From Shackletoniella antarctica (GTDB lineage Bacteria > Cyanobacteriota > Cyanobacteriia > Phormidesmidales > Phormidesmidaceae), in contig QBMN01000005.1 of the NCBI GenBank assembly GCA_003241845.1, positions 1 through 55,768 of the forward strand: 55,768 nt of DNA, read 5' to 3'. Shown in pieces: positions 28,833 through 37,446 of this stretch (its first letter is position 1; each line of letters begins with the position of its first letter). The notes beneath the pieces are model-generated. The model had not been told where the DNA came from. It made no database searches and saw nothing but the letters and a program-made list of their open reading frames with translations. A program made the position numbers and the translations under genes.

Positions 28833-28956
28833 TGTTGTGACTGATGTGTTGTGACTGATGTGTTGTGACTGATGTGTTGTGACTGATGTGTTGTGACTGA
28901 TGTGTTGTGACTGATGTGTTGTGACTGATGTGTTGTGACTGATGTGTTGTGACTGA
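28833..28956 (+). repeat. 14-bp tandem repeat TGTTGTGACTGATG, 8 full + 1 partial copy, ending over the recJ start codon
   Basis: Units start at 28833, 28847, 28861, 28875, 28889, 28903, 28917, 28931 and 28945 (last is TGTTGTGACTGA). GTG at 28949 in the last unit is the start of the recJ ORF. Confidence 0.95.
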
Positions 28957-31900
28957 CCCTGCCCTTCACGAAGCTTCGCCTTCTGCCACCAGCGCCACGG
29001 CTGGGCTACCGCGCCAGCGATGGCAGGTGGCGACGGCCAATGCGCCCCTGGCCGCTTCTTTGGCCCAGGTGACGGGGCTGTCGCCGCTGCTCACCCAGGT
29101 GTTGATCAACCGGGGCATTACCACCCCGGCCCAGGCGACCGACTTTCTCGACCCCGAGCGGCAGCAATTGCCCTCTCCCCTGGCGGAGTTTGCCGATTTG
29201 TCGGCCAGCCTAGAGCTGCTGGTGACGGCGATCAATACTCAGCAGGCGATCGCCATTTGCGGCGACTACGATGCCGACGGCATGACCAGCACCGCCCTAC
29301 TGCTGCGGGCGCTGCGGGCGCTGGGCGCGCAGGTGAGTTACATCATTCCCAGCCGCATGGCCGAGGGCTATGGCATCAACACCCGCATGGTCGAAGACTG
29401 CTACGCCGAGGGGGTGAGCCTGATTCTCACTGTCGATAACGGCATTGCGGCGGTGGCCCCGATCGCCCGCGCCCGCGAGCTGGGCCTGGCGGTGATCATC
29501 ACCGACCACCACGACATTCCCCCCGAGATACCGCCGGCAAACGCGATTTTGAACCCCAAGCTGCTGAGCGAGACCTCGCCCTACCGGGGGGTGGCGGGGG
29601 TAGGGGTGGCCTACATTTTGGCGGTGTGTCTGGCCCAGGCCCTGGGGCGCACCCAGGATCTGACCGGCCCCCTGCTAGAGCTGTTTACCCTGGGTACGAT
29701 CGCCGATCTGGCCCCGCTGACAGGGGTAAACCGCCGCTGGGTGAGGCGGGGGCTGGGGCTGCTGCCCAGGTCACGGCTGTTTGGCATTCAGGCGCTGATC
29801 CAGGTGGCGGGGCTGGCCGACCAGAGCAAGCCGCTCAAGCCCGAGCACATTGGCTTTCGCCTGGGGCCACGGATCAACGCCGTGGGCCGCATCAGCGAGC
29901 CGCAGATCGTGATCGACCTGCTGACCACCGACGATGTTGGGGTGGCCCTAGAGCGGGCGATGCAGTGCGAGCAGATCAACGCCACCCGCCAAGACCTCTG
30001 CCAGAGCATTGAGCAGGAGGCCGTGGCCTGGTGTGAGCAGCAGCGGGCCACGGGGGCGATAGATATTGAGCGCGATCGCGTCTTAGTTGTCATTCAGCCC
30101 AACTGGCACCACGGCGTCATCGGCATTGTGGCCTCGCGGCTGGTGGAGCGCTACGGCGTGCCCGTCTTCATCGGCACCTACGAAGACGACGATCAAAAAG
30201 TGATTCGCGGCTCGGCTCGGGGCATCCCTGAGTTTGACGTGTTTGCTGCCCTGCAAGCCTGCCACGACCTGATGGAAAAGTTTGGCGGACACCGTGCCGC
30301 CGGGGGCTTTTCATTCTTAGCTAAGCACCTGCGCCAGGTGACCTCGCGGCTGTCGCACTACGCCTGCCAGACCCTCACCGTCGACCTGCTCAAGCCGCTG
30401 GTCAAAATCGACAGCCAGGCCCGCCTGGGGGATGTGAACCAGGGGCTATTTGACCAGATCGATCACCTGCACCCCTGCGGCATTGAGAACCCCGACCCGG
30501 TGTTTTGGACGCCGAACCTGCGGGTGCTAGAGCAGCAGACCGTGGGCCGCAACCGCGACCACCTCAAGCTGGTGCTAGGCGAAGCCGACAGCGATGTGAC
30601 GATCAAGGCGATCGCCTGGCGCTGGGGCGAATATTACCCCCTGCCCAGCCACCTCGACGCGGCCTACAAGCTCAAGCAAAACGAGTGGCAGGGCACCACC
30701 ACCGTCGAGCTAGAGCTGGTCGGTGTGCGATCAGCGGAGAATTCTGCCCAGACAAAATCGTTAGCAACCCCTGCCGCCGTGCAGCCACCGCCCCGTCCGG
30801 CGGGGCCATCGCTGCCCAAGCTGGCAACCGGTGCCAGCGGCATTATCCCTAGGCTTGGGGTCAGCGAACCTGAGGTCAGGGCTACTGAGCCTGCCGCAGT
30901 GGAGCTTCCGGCAGAAGGCCCATCACACATCGTTCCTCAGCCCGAGCCGGCTTCTCTGGTTGCCCCGGCTCCTGTGCCAGCCACTACCGCCGCCCCTAGA
31001 CCAGAGCCAGCGATCGCCACCCCCCCTGCGATAAACTCTCCTGCGGTAGATTCTCAGCCTCAAGATTCTAGAGAAGAAGCCGAGTTTACCTACAGCAACC
31101 GCCGCTACTCGGCCAGCACCCACACCGCCAGCGGCACCGCCACCCTCACCATTAGCAACCCCGAGGGCCAGCGGCTGGTGGTCAGCCGGGGCAACCAGCA
31201 GGGCTGGCTCTACCCACCGGGGGAGTCGGCCAAACCCGTTGACCTGAGCGAGCCCTACTACGGCAACCTGGTGCGGGCCGGGGCGGCAGCGGTCGAGCTT
31301 TTGCAGCTTAGCCAGCGCCTAGCAGAGGCAGAGGCCCGCCTGGCCGCGCAAGACGCGCAGCTAGCGCAACAGGACGCCTTGATCAAGGCTCTAGAAGCTG
31401 AGAGAGCCGCCCCGATAGCAGCACCGCCTGCGGCCAGCCCCAGCCCCTCTGTTCCTTCACCTAAGGCAACGACAACTCCCAAAGCACCAGTTCCCCAGCC
31501 GGAGCCAGTCTCTCAGCCGGAGCCAATCCCACAACCAGAGCCAGTCCCACAGCCGGAGCCAATCCCACAGCCTGAACCAGTCCCACAGCCGGAGCCAGTT
31601 CCTCAGCCTGAACCAGTCCCACAGCCGGAGCCAGTTCCCCAGCCCGAACCAGCACCGCCACCTAGCCTGCCTCAGGCTGCTAGGCAGACCACCCGCACCG
31701 CCGAGGCTGCGCCCAAGGGTGTGCTAGGCAAACTAGACCTTGAGCAGGCCAAGCACCACGTGCGCCAGGCGGTCAGCGATAAGGTTTGGTTTTGCCTCAG
31801 CCTCGACAGCCAGACAGATCTGGCGGCGGCGCTGGCTCACCTGGCGATCGCCAGCAACCCCATCCCCGCCCCCGACGCGGCTACCGTAGCGGGGCTAGTC

Positions 31901-32377
31901 ACGGTGCTAGAGCGAGAGCTGTTGCAGCCCCTGCTCACCGACTTTGCTCACTACGGTGAAGAGAGCGGCGATCGCGACATGGTCGCCCTAGCCAGTGACC
32001 TGGCCCAGGCGGGCAGCCTGAGGGCACTGCCGCCGCTGCTGAGCGAAACCTGGCGATCGCTCACCGCCAAGGCCCTGACCGCCGCCGCCAAACCCCGCAA
32101 AGGACTGCACCAAACCGCCCATGCCGACACCAGCGATACCCCCTTCCCCATCGACGACAGCCACCGAGTCATGCTCGACGAATTTCTTCAGGGGTGGGAT
32201 CACCCCATTGCCCGCTGGCTGACCGGGGGCGGGGCCGAAGCCGCCAGCGACCTGGCCCAGGTGGCCCAACTCCAGACCACCAGCGAGTCTCTGCCCCTTT
32301 GGCAAGGGCAAATGCTGCAACAGTTGGTGCTGGGCCACCGACAAAAAAAGGGAATTTTACAGAAAATTTTTGGGTAA
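28949..32377 (+). CDS. recJ: Single-stranded-DNA-specific exonuclease RecJ with long proline-rich linker and C-terminal extension
   Basis: LSPLLTQVLINRGITTPAQATDFLDP, ICGDYDADGMTSTALLLRAL, ITDHHDIPPEIPPANAILNPK, FGGHRAAGGFS. C-terminal PQPEPV/I repeats, then LDLEQAKHHVRQAVSDKVWFCLSL. Confidence 0.95.
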   Translation: MTDPALHEASPSATSATAGLPRQRWQVATANAPLAASLAQVTGLSPLLTQVLINRGITTPAQATDFLDPERQQLPSPLAEFADLSASLELLVTAINTQQAIAICGDYDADGMTSTALLLRALRALGAQVSYIIPSRMAEGYGINTRMVEDCYAEGVSLILTVDNGIAAVAPIARARELGLAVIITDHHDIPPEIPPANAILNPKLLSETSPYRGVAGVGVAYILAVCLAQALGRTQDLTGPLLELFTLGTIADLAPLTGVNRRWVRRGLGLLPRSRLFGIQALIQVAGLADQSKPLKPEHIGFRLGPRINAVGRISEPQIVIDLLTTDDVGVALERAMQCEQINATRQDLCQSIEQEAVAWCEQQRATGAIDIERDRVLVVIQPNWHHGVIGIVASRLVERYGVPVFIGTYEDDDQKVIRGSARGIPEFDVFAALQACHDLMEKFGGHRAAGGFSFLAKHLRQVTSRLSHYACQTLTVDLLKPLVKIDSQARLGDVNQGLFDQIDHLHPCGIENPDPVFWTPNLRVLEQQTVGRNRDHLKLVLGEADSDVTIKAIAWRWGEYYPLPSHLDAAYKLKQNEWQGTTTVELELVGVRSAENSAQTKSLATPAAVQPPPRPAGPSLPKLATGASGIIPRLGVSEPEVRATEPAAVELPAEGPSHIVPQPEPASLVAPAPVPATTAAPRPEPAIATPPAINSPAVDSQPQDSREEAEFTYSNRRYSASTHTASGTATLTISNPEGQRLVVSRGNQQGWLYPPGESAKPVDLSEPYYGNLVRAGAAAVELLQLSQRLAEAEARLAAQDAQLAQQDALIKALEAERAAPIAAPPAASPSPSVPSPKATTTPKAPVPQPEPVSQPEPIPQPEPVPQPEPIPQPEPVPQPEPVPQPEPVPQPEPVPQPEPAPPPSLPQAARQTTRTAEAAPKGVLGKLDLEQAKHHVRQAVSDKVWFCLSLDSQTDLAAALAHLAIASNPIPAPDAATVAGLVTVLERELLQPLLTDFAHYGEESGDRDMVALASDLAQAGSLRALPPLLSETWRSLTAKALTAAAKPRKGLHQTAHADTSDTPFPIDDSHRVMLDEFLQGWDHPIARWLTGGGAEAASDLAQVAQLQTTSESLPLWQGQMLQQLVLGHRQKKGILQKIFG
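31490..31655 (+). repeat. 18-bp (PQPEPV/I) coding minisatellite within recJ
   Basis: VPQPEPVSQPEPIPQPEPVPQPEPIPQPEPVPQPEPVPQPEPVPQPEPVPQPEPAPPP. Confidence 0.9.
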
Positions 32378-32456
32378 TTCTCCCGATTCCCATAGGGCTC
32401 GGGCTATGGTGGGTGAAAATATCTGCCCAGCTTTCCGTAGTTTCGCCTAGCCGTCG

Positions 32457-33407
32457 ATGGTCACCGCGTCCTTTAAGCCTCAATTTTTGCTGGTCTGCGG
32501 CCTCTCGGCGGCGCTGGTGTCTTGTACTGGAGAAGGCAGCAGCAGCAATCTACCCACCCGGTTCGTCAGCATTCAGCCCATTCAGGTGTGCGACGACCTA
32601 GGCTTTTTCTGCGCTGACCTGGCCCTGTTTGAAGCGGCCACCCGCAAAATTTGGGCCCAGGCCAGCATCGACGTCAGCTTTTTGGCCCCCAATCGGCTCA
32701 ACGCCAGCCGCTTCCTCACCATTGACAATCAAGATGAGTTTGCCGAGCTGTCTTTCGCGGGCGGGGCCGGAGCCTTTGGCCGCAACCCCCTTTCAACTCG
32801 CACCTCTGGCCCGATCAACATGTGGTTTGTCAAAAATATCTTTGCCTTCGAGGGGCTTGAAACCCTCGGCCTGGCCTGGATTGACCAAAACGGCGTGGTG
32901 ATCAGCGACAAAATTCAAGACTTTAACAACGGCATTGGCCGCCTCGACACCGTAGCCCACGAGCTGGGCCACAACCTAGGCCTCACCCACCAGGGCTTTG
33001 GCTCTGGCGGTGCCAATAACCTGATGACCGAAGGGTTTGCCCGCAATGTGCCCAGCACCCTCGACGACATTACCCCCGACGGTGCCCGCCTCGATCGCCT
33101 CACCAACGCCCAGATTGACTTTGCCCGCGCCAGCACCCTGACCCGCGCTAACCCCAGCTTGATCGGCGGCGGTGGCCCGGTGGGGGTGCCCACAACCCTG
33201 CCGCTGCTCGCTGATGCCTCGCCCGACGCAGTACCAGCGGTTCTAGAGGAAACTACGTCGGTAGCCTATTTGGCTCTCCAGCCCGAGGCAGCCTTTGCGG
33301 CAGATCACCCCCCAGGGCCTCAGCCAATTCCCAATGGCCCCGCCATGAGCCTGATCACGGCGGGTCTGCTAGCCGGGTATCTAGGCTGTCAGCGGCAGCG
33401 GGCGTGA
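32457..33407 (+). CDS. Metzincin-type (reprolysin-like) zinc metallopeptidase, putative lipoprotein
   Basis: VAHELGHNLGLTHQGFG (HExxHxxGxxH) and downstream NNLMTEG. N-terminal lipobox-like CGLSAALVSCTG. C-terminal hydrophobic AMSLITAGLLAGYLGCQRQRA. Confidence 0.85.
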   Translation: MVTASFKPQFLLVCGLSAALVSCTGEGSSSNLPTRFVSIQPIQVCDDLGFFCADLALFEAATRKIWAQASIDVSFLAPNRLNASRFLTIDNQDEFAELSFAGGAGAFGRNPLSTRTSGPINMWFVKNIFAFEGLETLGLAWIDQNGVVISDKIQDFNNGIGRLDTVAHELGHNLGLTHQGFGSGGANNLMTEGFARNVPSTLDDITPDGARLDRLTNAQIDFARASTLTRANPSLIGGGGPVGVPTTLPLLADASPDAVPAVLEETTSVAYLALQPEAAFAADHPPGPQPIPNGPAMSLITAGLLAGYLGCQRQRA

Positions 33408-34003
33408 TGGGGGCGCTACTGGGCTGGGTATTGGCGGGCGCGGTAGCGATCTCACCCATGCCCTCTGATCTCGCCAGCCTAACGCCGTCTTTCGTGCTCT
33501 CGCAACCGCTCTCCATGATTGGTCAAGATGCTTTCCCCATTCCTCCGGCGCTGCGCCACGGGGCCTCTCTATCGGGCGACTATCACCTGGTTTTGACCCT
33601 GGCTGAGGCCGATGGCAGGCGCTACACCACCGCCAGCCTTTACAAAGCGACCGAGGCTGTCTGTCAGCTAGTTTGGTCGCAGCCGCTGCCCCACAGCTAT
33701 GGCCCCCGCCTGGCCCTGGTGAGCGATCGCGGCATCGTCGTGCTGCTCGACGACTGGATCAACGTGGCCAGCCCCCGCGCCATTGTGGTGCTAGATCGGG
33801 CAGGAGCGGTGGTGGCGCAGCACAGCTTTGACGATATTGTGGCGGCGATCGGGCAGTCACGCGCTGCGGTGGTTGACCAGGCGGCCCAGGGGTTTTGGCT
33901 GGCGGACAACCCCGAGATCAATCGCGCTGGTTCTCACCTGTCTATCCCCACCGCTGGGGGGCAGCTTACCCTCGATCTAGCAAACGGGGAAATTGAGTTT
34001 TAG
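33404..34003 (+). CDS. Exported hypothetical protein
   Basis: Start overlaps the previous stop (TGATG). Hydrophobic N-terminus MGALLGWVLAGAVAISPM. Confidence 0.6.
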   Translation: MMGALLGWVLAGAVAISPMPSDLASLTPSFVLSQPLSMIGQDAFPIPPALRHGASLSGDYHLVLTLAEADGRRYTTASLYKATEAVCQLVWSQPLPHSYGPRLALVSDRGIVVLLDDWINVASPRAIVVLDRAGAVVAQHSFDDIVAAIGQSRAAVVDQAAQGFWLADNPEINRAGSHLSIPTAGGQLTLDLANGEIEF

Positions 34004-34583
34004 AGCGCTGTTTTCCCTGGTCTGCGAGGCAACAGCTTAGGGCAGTTCTAGCAGCGAAAATACCCAAGGATTTTGCCGCTTCCTAAGGATGCAGGCTCTG
34101 CGTCCCTACCTGGTGATCTTTTCTTTCCTGGAGACCTCCTTAACCATCGCCAGGATGGTTAGGAAATTCCTCATGCTCCTAGAGCGATCGCCATAGGCCA
34201 TTGAGCTATCCCAGCAGACCAGCCCTGGGCAAAAAAGCCCTTATTCTTCACCCAGAAGCTCATTGCCCGTCGCCATTTTGACCCACCCCGCCCTCCGGGC
34301 ACCCCGCCCAAGGAGGGGACGACGTTAGGCGGTTAGCACCCTCGGGAGGGAGGCTGATGCCTGGGCGGAGGAAGCGGTGCTGGCGACCCTGCGGAGCAAA
34401 GAGTACCCGTGGGGGTACTGTGGTTTGCCGCTTAGCCCCGTTTACCTTAGGTCTATCGCAACGGCTGAAACCCAACGCCACTAAGTTCCTTAGCGATGGA
34501 TGGGATTTCGTCCACTGCCCAGCGGTGCATTACCGATTCAAGAACTCTGGCTCCCAGGTTCTGCTTTATTCCCCTATTGCCCT

Positions 34584-36452
34584 ATGGAATTCAGGACGAT
34601 CGTCAACTTTTTGCAGCGGCAACTCGCTCCTGAAGGGCCAACGGCCCTGGCGCTTTCTGCCGCCGATCCAGAGGTTACGGCCATCCAGCCCGTGGCTGGC
34701 GATTCATTAGCCCATTCAGCCCATTCCCATTCAGCCCATTCCCATTCACTGAGGAACATTCCCATGGTTGATTGTCAGTTCAACAATATGCAACAGCGCG
34801 ACTACGAAGGCCGCCGCGCCGAGGCGGCAGACCTGCGCGACCAAAAGCGTGACGATGCCGCCAACGACTTTAGCGTCACGCCACCCCCCATCAACGGCGA
34901 CGAAGATCGCTTTAAGCACATTGGGTTTCCTGGCTTTGCCTCGTTCTCTAAGAGCCTGGCCCACAATGTCAACGGCCTGGTTGACCCGAGCTCGTTTCAA
35001 TCGCTGCTCGACGCGCTGCAAGTCGGTACCCAAGCGGCGCTTGAGCAGGTGCAGCTGGGCGGCGGCAAGCGCAAGCTGGTCAACCCGCTAAATGCGTTTT
35101 CCTTTGAGCTGATCGGCAACGACTCTAACGGGGCTCGCATGGCGGCGGCCCCCGCCTTTGCCAGCCGCAACACCGCCATCGACATGGTCGAGCGCTACTG
35201 GATGGCCCTCTGCCGCGATGTGCCCTTTGACCAGTATGCCAACAGCAGCCTGATTAAAGCCGCCTGCGATGACCTCAACGCCCTGGGCTTTGACGACCAG
35301 TTTGGCTTTGTCTGCACCCCGCAAACTCTGTTTCGTGGCCCCTATACGGGCTGCAATGTCGGCCCCCAGGTGTCGCAGTTTTTGCTGCAAGACTTTCAGT
35401 TTGGCAACCAGCCGATTCGTCAGCAGCAGCGCTACCCGCGCCCCGGCCTCGACTACATGACTGACCTCGACACCTGGCACCGAGTCAACAATGGCGACAT
35501 TGACCCCAGCGGTACCGATATTGTCGATGGCAGTCGCTATATCACCACCCTGCGGGATGCCGGGCAGTGGGTGCATATCGACTTTCCGCACCAGGCCGGG
35601 CTGTGGGCAACGATCATGCTGCTGGGCCAGAAGGCGGCCTTTTCGGACGCAGTTCCCTACGGCAGAGAAATTACCACGTCCGATGCCTTTGGCAGCCTGG
35701 GCGGGCCAGATATCAGCGTTCAGGCCGGGCTGGCGGGGGTCTATGCCCTGAAGCACGCCTGGTTCCAGAAGTGGTGTGTGCACCGTCGTCTGCGGCCCGA
35801 GGTCTACGCCCAGCGGCTAGAACTGTTCCGCCGTGGCGTTTTGGGCGGCCATGGCGAGAACCCCTGCCACGATGAGAAGTTTAACGACTTGTTTGGCGAG
35901 GGGGCCGATGTATGGCGGCACACCCAGGTGCTCGATCGCATCTATGAGCACAACCGCCAGCAAAATATCGCCCAAAGCCGGGGCGATCGCGAGGGTAACT
36001 GGCTGCTGCCCATGGGCTTTCCTGAGGGGTCGCCCACTCACCCGGCTTACCCCGGTGGCCACTCGGCCTTTGTGGCGGCATCGGCGACGGTGGCTAAGGC
36101 CTACTTTGCCGATGGCCCCTTCCCCAACCCCAAGGTGCCGGTGGATGGCGGCTCTAAGCTGGCCGACTACCACCGCAAGGGTGAGCAACTCACCATCCAC
36201 GGTGAGCTGAACAAGCTGATTGCCAACGTCACCCTGTTCCGCGATGGGGCGGGTATGCACTGGCGCACCGATGGCACTACCTCGGGGCCAAATGCAGGCT
36301 GCGATCGCCCTGGCACGGGCATCGAGACTGGCGGCAACCTGCTGGGTGAACGGCTGGCGATTAGCATGCTGCGCGACACCCGCTGCACCTACCGCGAGGC
36401 TGTCGGTGAGTTTGCCTTTGAGAGCATCAACGGTTATCCGGTTCGGTTCTAG
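34584..36452 (+). CDS. Vanadium-dependent haloperoxidase
   Basis: Motifs KWCVHRRLRPE, PAYPGGHSAFVAASATVAKAYF, FRDGAGMHWRTD (RxxxGxHxxxD). Start likely at 34584 (MEFRTIVNFLQRQ) within the 34500 ORF. Confidence 0.92.
   Translation: MEFRTIVNFLQRQLAPEGPTALALSAADPEVTAIQPVAGDSLAHSAHSHSAHSHSLRNIPMVDCQFNNMQQRDYEGRRAEAADLRDQKRDDAANDFSVTPPPINGDEDRFKHIGFPGFASFSKSLAHNVNGLVDPSSFQSLLDALQVGTQAALEQVQLGGGKRKLVNPLNAFSFELIGNDSNGARMAAAPAFASRNTAIDMVERYWMALCRDVPFDQYANSSLIKAACDDLNALGFDDQFGFVCTPQTLFRGPYTGCNVGPQVSQFLLQDFQFGNQPIRQQQRYPRPGLDYMTDLDTWHRVNNGDIDPSGTDIVDGSRYITTLRDAGQWVHIDFPHQAGLWATIMLLGQKAAFSDAVPYGREITTSDAFGSLGGPDISVQAGLAGVYALKHAWFQKWCVHRRLRPEVYAQRLELFRRGVLGGHGENPCHDEKFNDLFGEGADVWRHTQVLDRIYEHNRQQNIAQSRGDREGNWLLPMGFPEGSPTHPAYPGGHSAFVAASATVAKAYFADGPFPNPKVPVDGGSKLADYHRKGEQLTIHGELNKLIANVTLFRDGAGMHWRTDGTTSGPNAGCDRPGTGIETGGNLLGERLAISMLRDTRCTYREAVGEFAFESINGYPVRF
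34714..34748 (+). repeat. 15-bp tandem repeat ATTCAGCCCATTCCC encoding HSAHS units
   Basis: Two full copies plus partial; protein AHSAHSHSAHSHS. Confidence 0.75.
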
Positions 36453-36498
36453 GGGCTTGCTGCCAGGGGCATGGCTAGGTCTGCTGGCTGTGCCCCTG

Positions 36499-36561
36499 GG
36501 TGAGCAGTGCATTGCGGCCAAGCGGGTGCATTGCACATTTGCCCAAGAGGCTGGTGCCGCG
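36499..36561. repeat. ~63-bp direct repeat, copy 1
   Basis: GGTGAGCAGTGCATTGCGGCCAAGCGGGTGCATTGCACATTTGCCCAAGAGGCTGGTGCCGCG. Confidence 0.8.
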
Positions 36562-36667
36562 TTGGCGGAGCCTCGCCTTAGCGTTATGCACCCTACTTCA
36601 ACGTCAAAGAGGTAGGGTGCATTCGCGCAGCAATGCACCAAATTTATACATCAAGAAATTTGCGATG

Positions 36668-36730
36668 GGTGAGCGGTGCATTGCGGCCAAGCGGGTGAAT
36701 CGCATATTTGCCCAAGAGGCTGGTGCCGCG
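36668..36730. repeat. ~63-bp direct repeat, copy 2
   Basis: GGTGAGCGGTGCATTGCGGCCAAGCGGGTGAATCGCATATTTGCCCAAGAGGCTGGTGCCGCG. Confidence 0.8.
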
Positions 36731-37005
36731 AATGCACCCTACCTCTGGAATGCCCCAGCAGCAGCAATTTGCCAGGTGGCGGAAAAGTTTGTGCTGGCGA
36801 ATTGTCTGAACCCAGAGATCGCTCGGTTGCAGTTTGAGCCGCCTTGAGAGCAGATCCCAGGGTTTTTGAAAAACCCTGGGATCTCGGGTGCCCCTCGGGT
36901 GCCCCGCTGGTGCCAGGTAACGGATCGCCAAAAGGACGGAAAATCGTGTAGAACGACGCTGTTTACAAACTTTAAAAAACCGCTAGAACTGGCCTGTGCT
37001 ACAGT

Positions 37006-37446
37006 TCACAAGTCTCTGCGCGAGAGAAGAGAAATAACCCACCACAAATATCCATATTCACCATAACCATTCACAAAAGACGGGAATTCTCCCCTTGGAG
37101 AAAATTCAGGGTTAGCTTTAAGGTTGGCAAATTGATAGCTCCCCTCCTTCCACCAACCGATCGCTTCACAAAATAATAGCCATGTACCGTCATGATACTG
37201 CCCATCGAGGGAGTTGCCGGTTTCCACATAGATTTGCTTTTGCACGCTCAAGCCAAACTTGCCCTGGCTGTACTGCACCCAAAGCTGGTCGATGGTGCGC
37301 AGGTCTTCGCAGGGGAATTGTTGAGTATCTGGAATACCTAGATAACCCTTGTGGTCGCGATCGCCCACCTCGACCATCACCTCATAGGTTGCACTGTCAG
37401 CCTGACGCCATGCGCCCTGTTCTAGACAGTAAGCCAGCTTAAAGTA
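37006..37446 (-). other. GUN4-like tetrapyrrole-binding domain of the NACHT protein
   Basis: Last 146 aa: W..AD..TY..M hallmark, FPCEDLRTIDQLW..YS.GKFG.SVQ hallmark, and the FSPRGEFPS end. Confidence 0.88.

Noticed and set aside
28833-28956. CRISPR-like array
   Set aside because: Units are contiguous 14-mers with no spacers; simple tandem repeat.
28778-28969. 63-aa ORF with HTSVTTHQSQHISHN repeats
   Set aside because: Antisense translation of the 14-bp tandem array (14 bp x 3 frames gives a 14-aa period); not a real repeat protein.
36500-36847. 115-aa ORF downstream of the haloperoxidase gene
   Set aside because: Spans the intergenic direct-repeat cluster; protein repeats only reflect DNA repeats.
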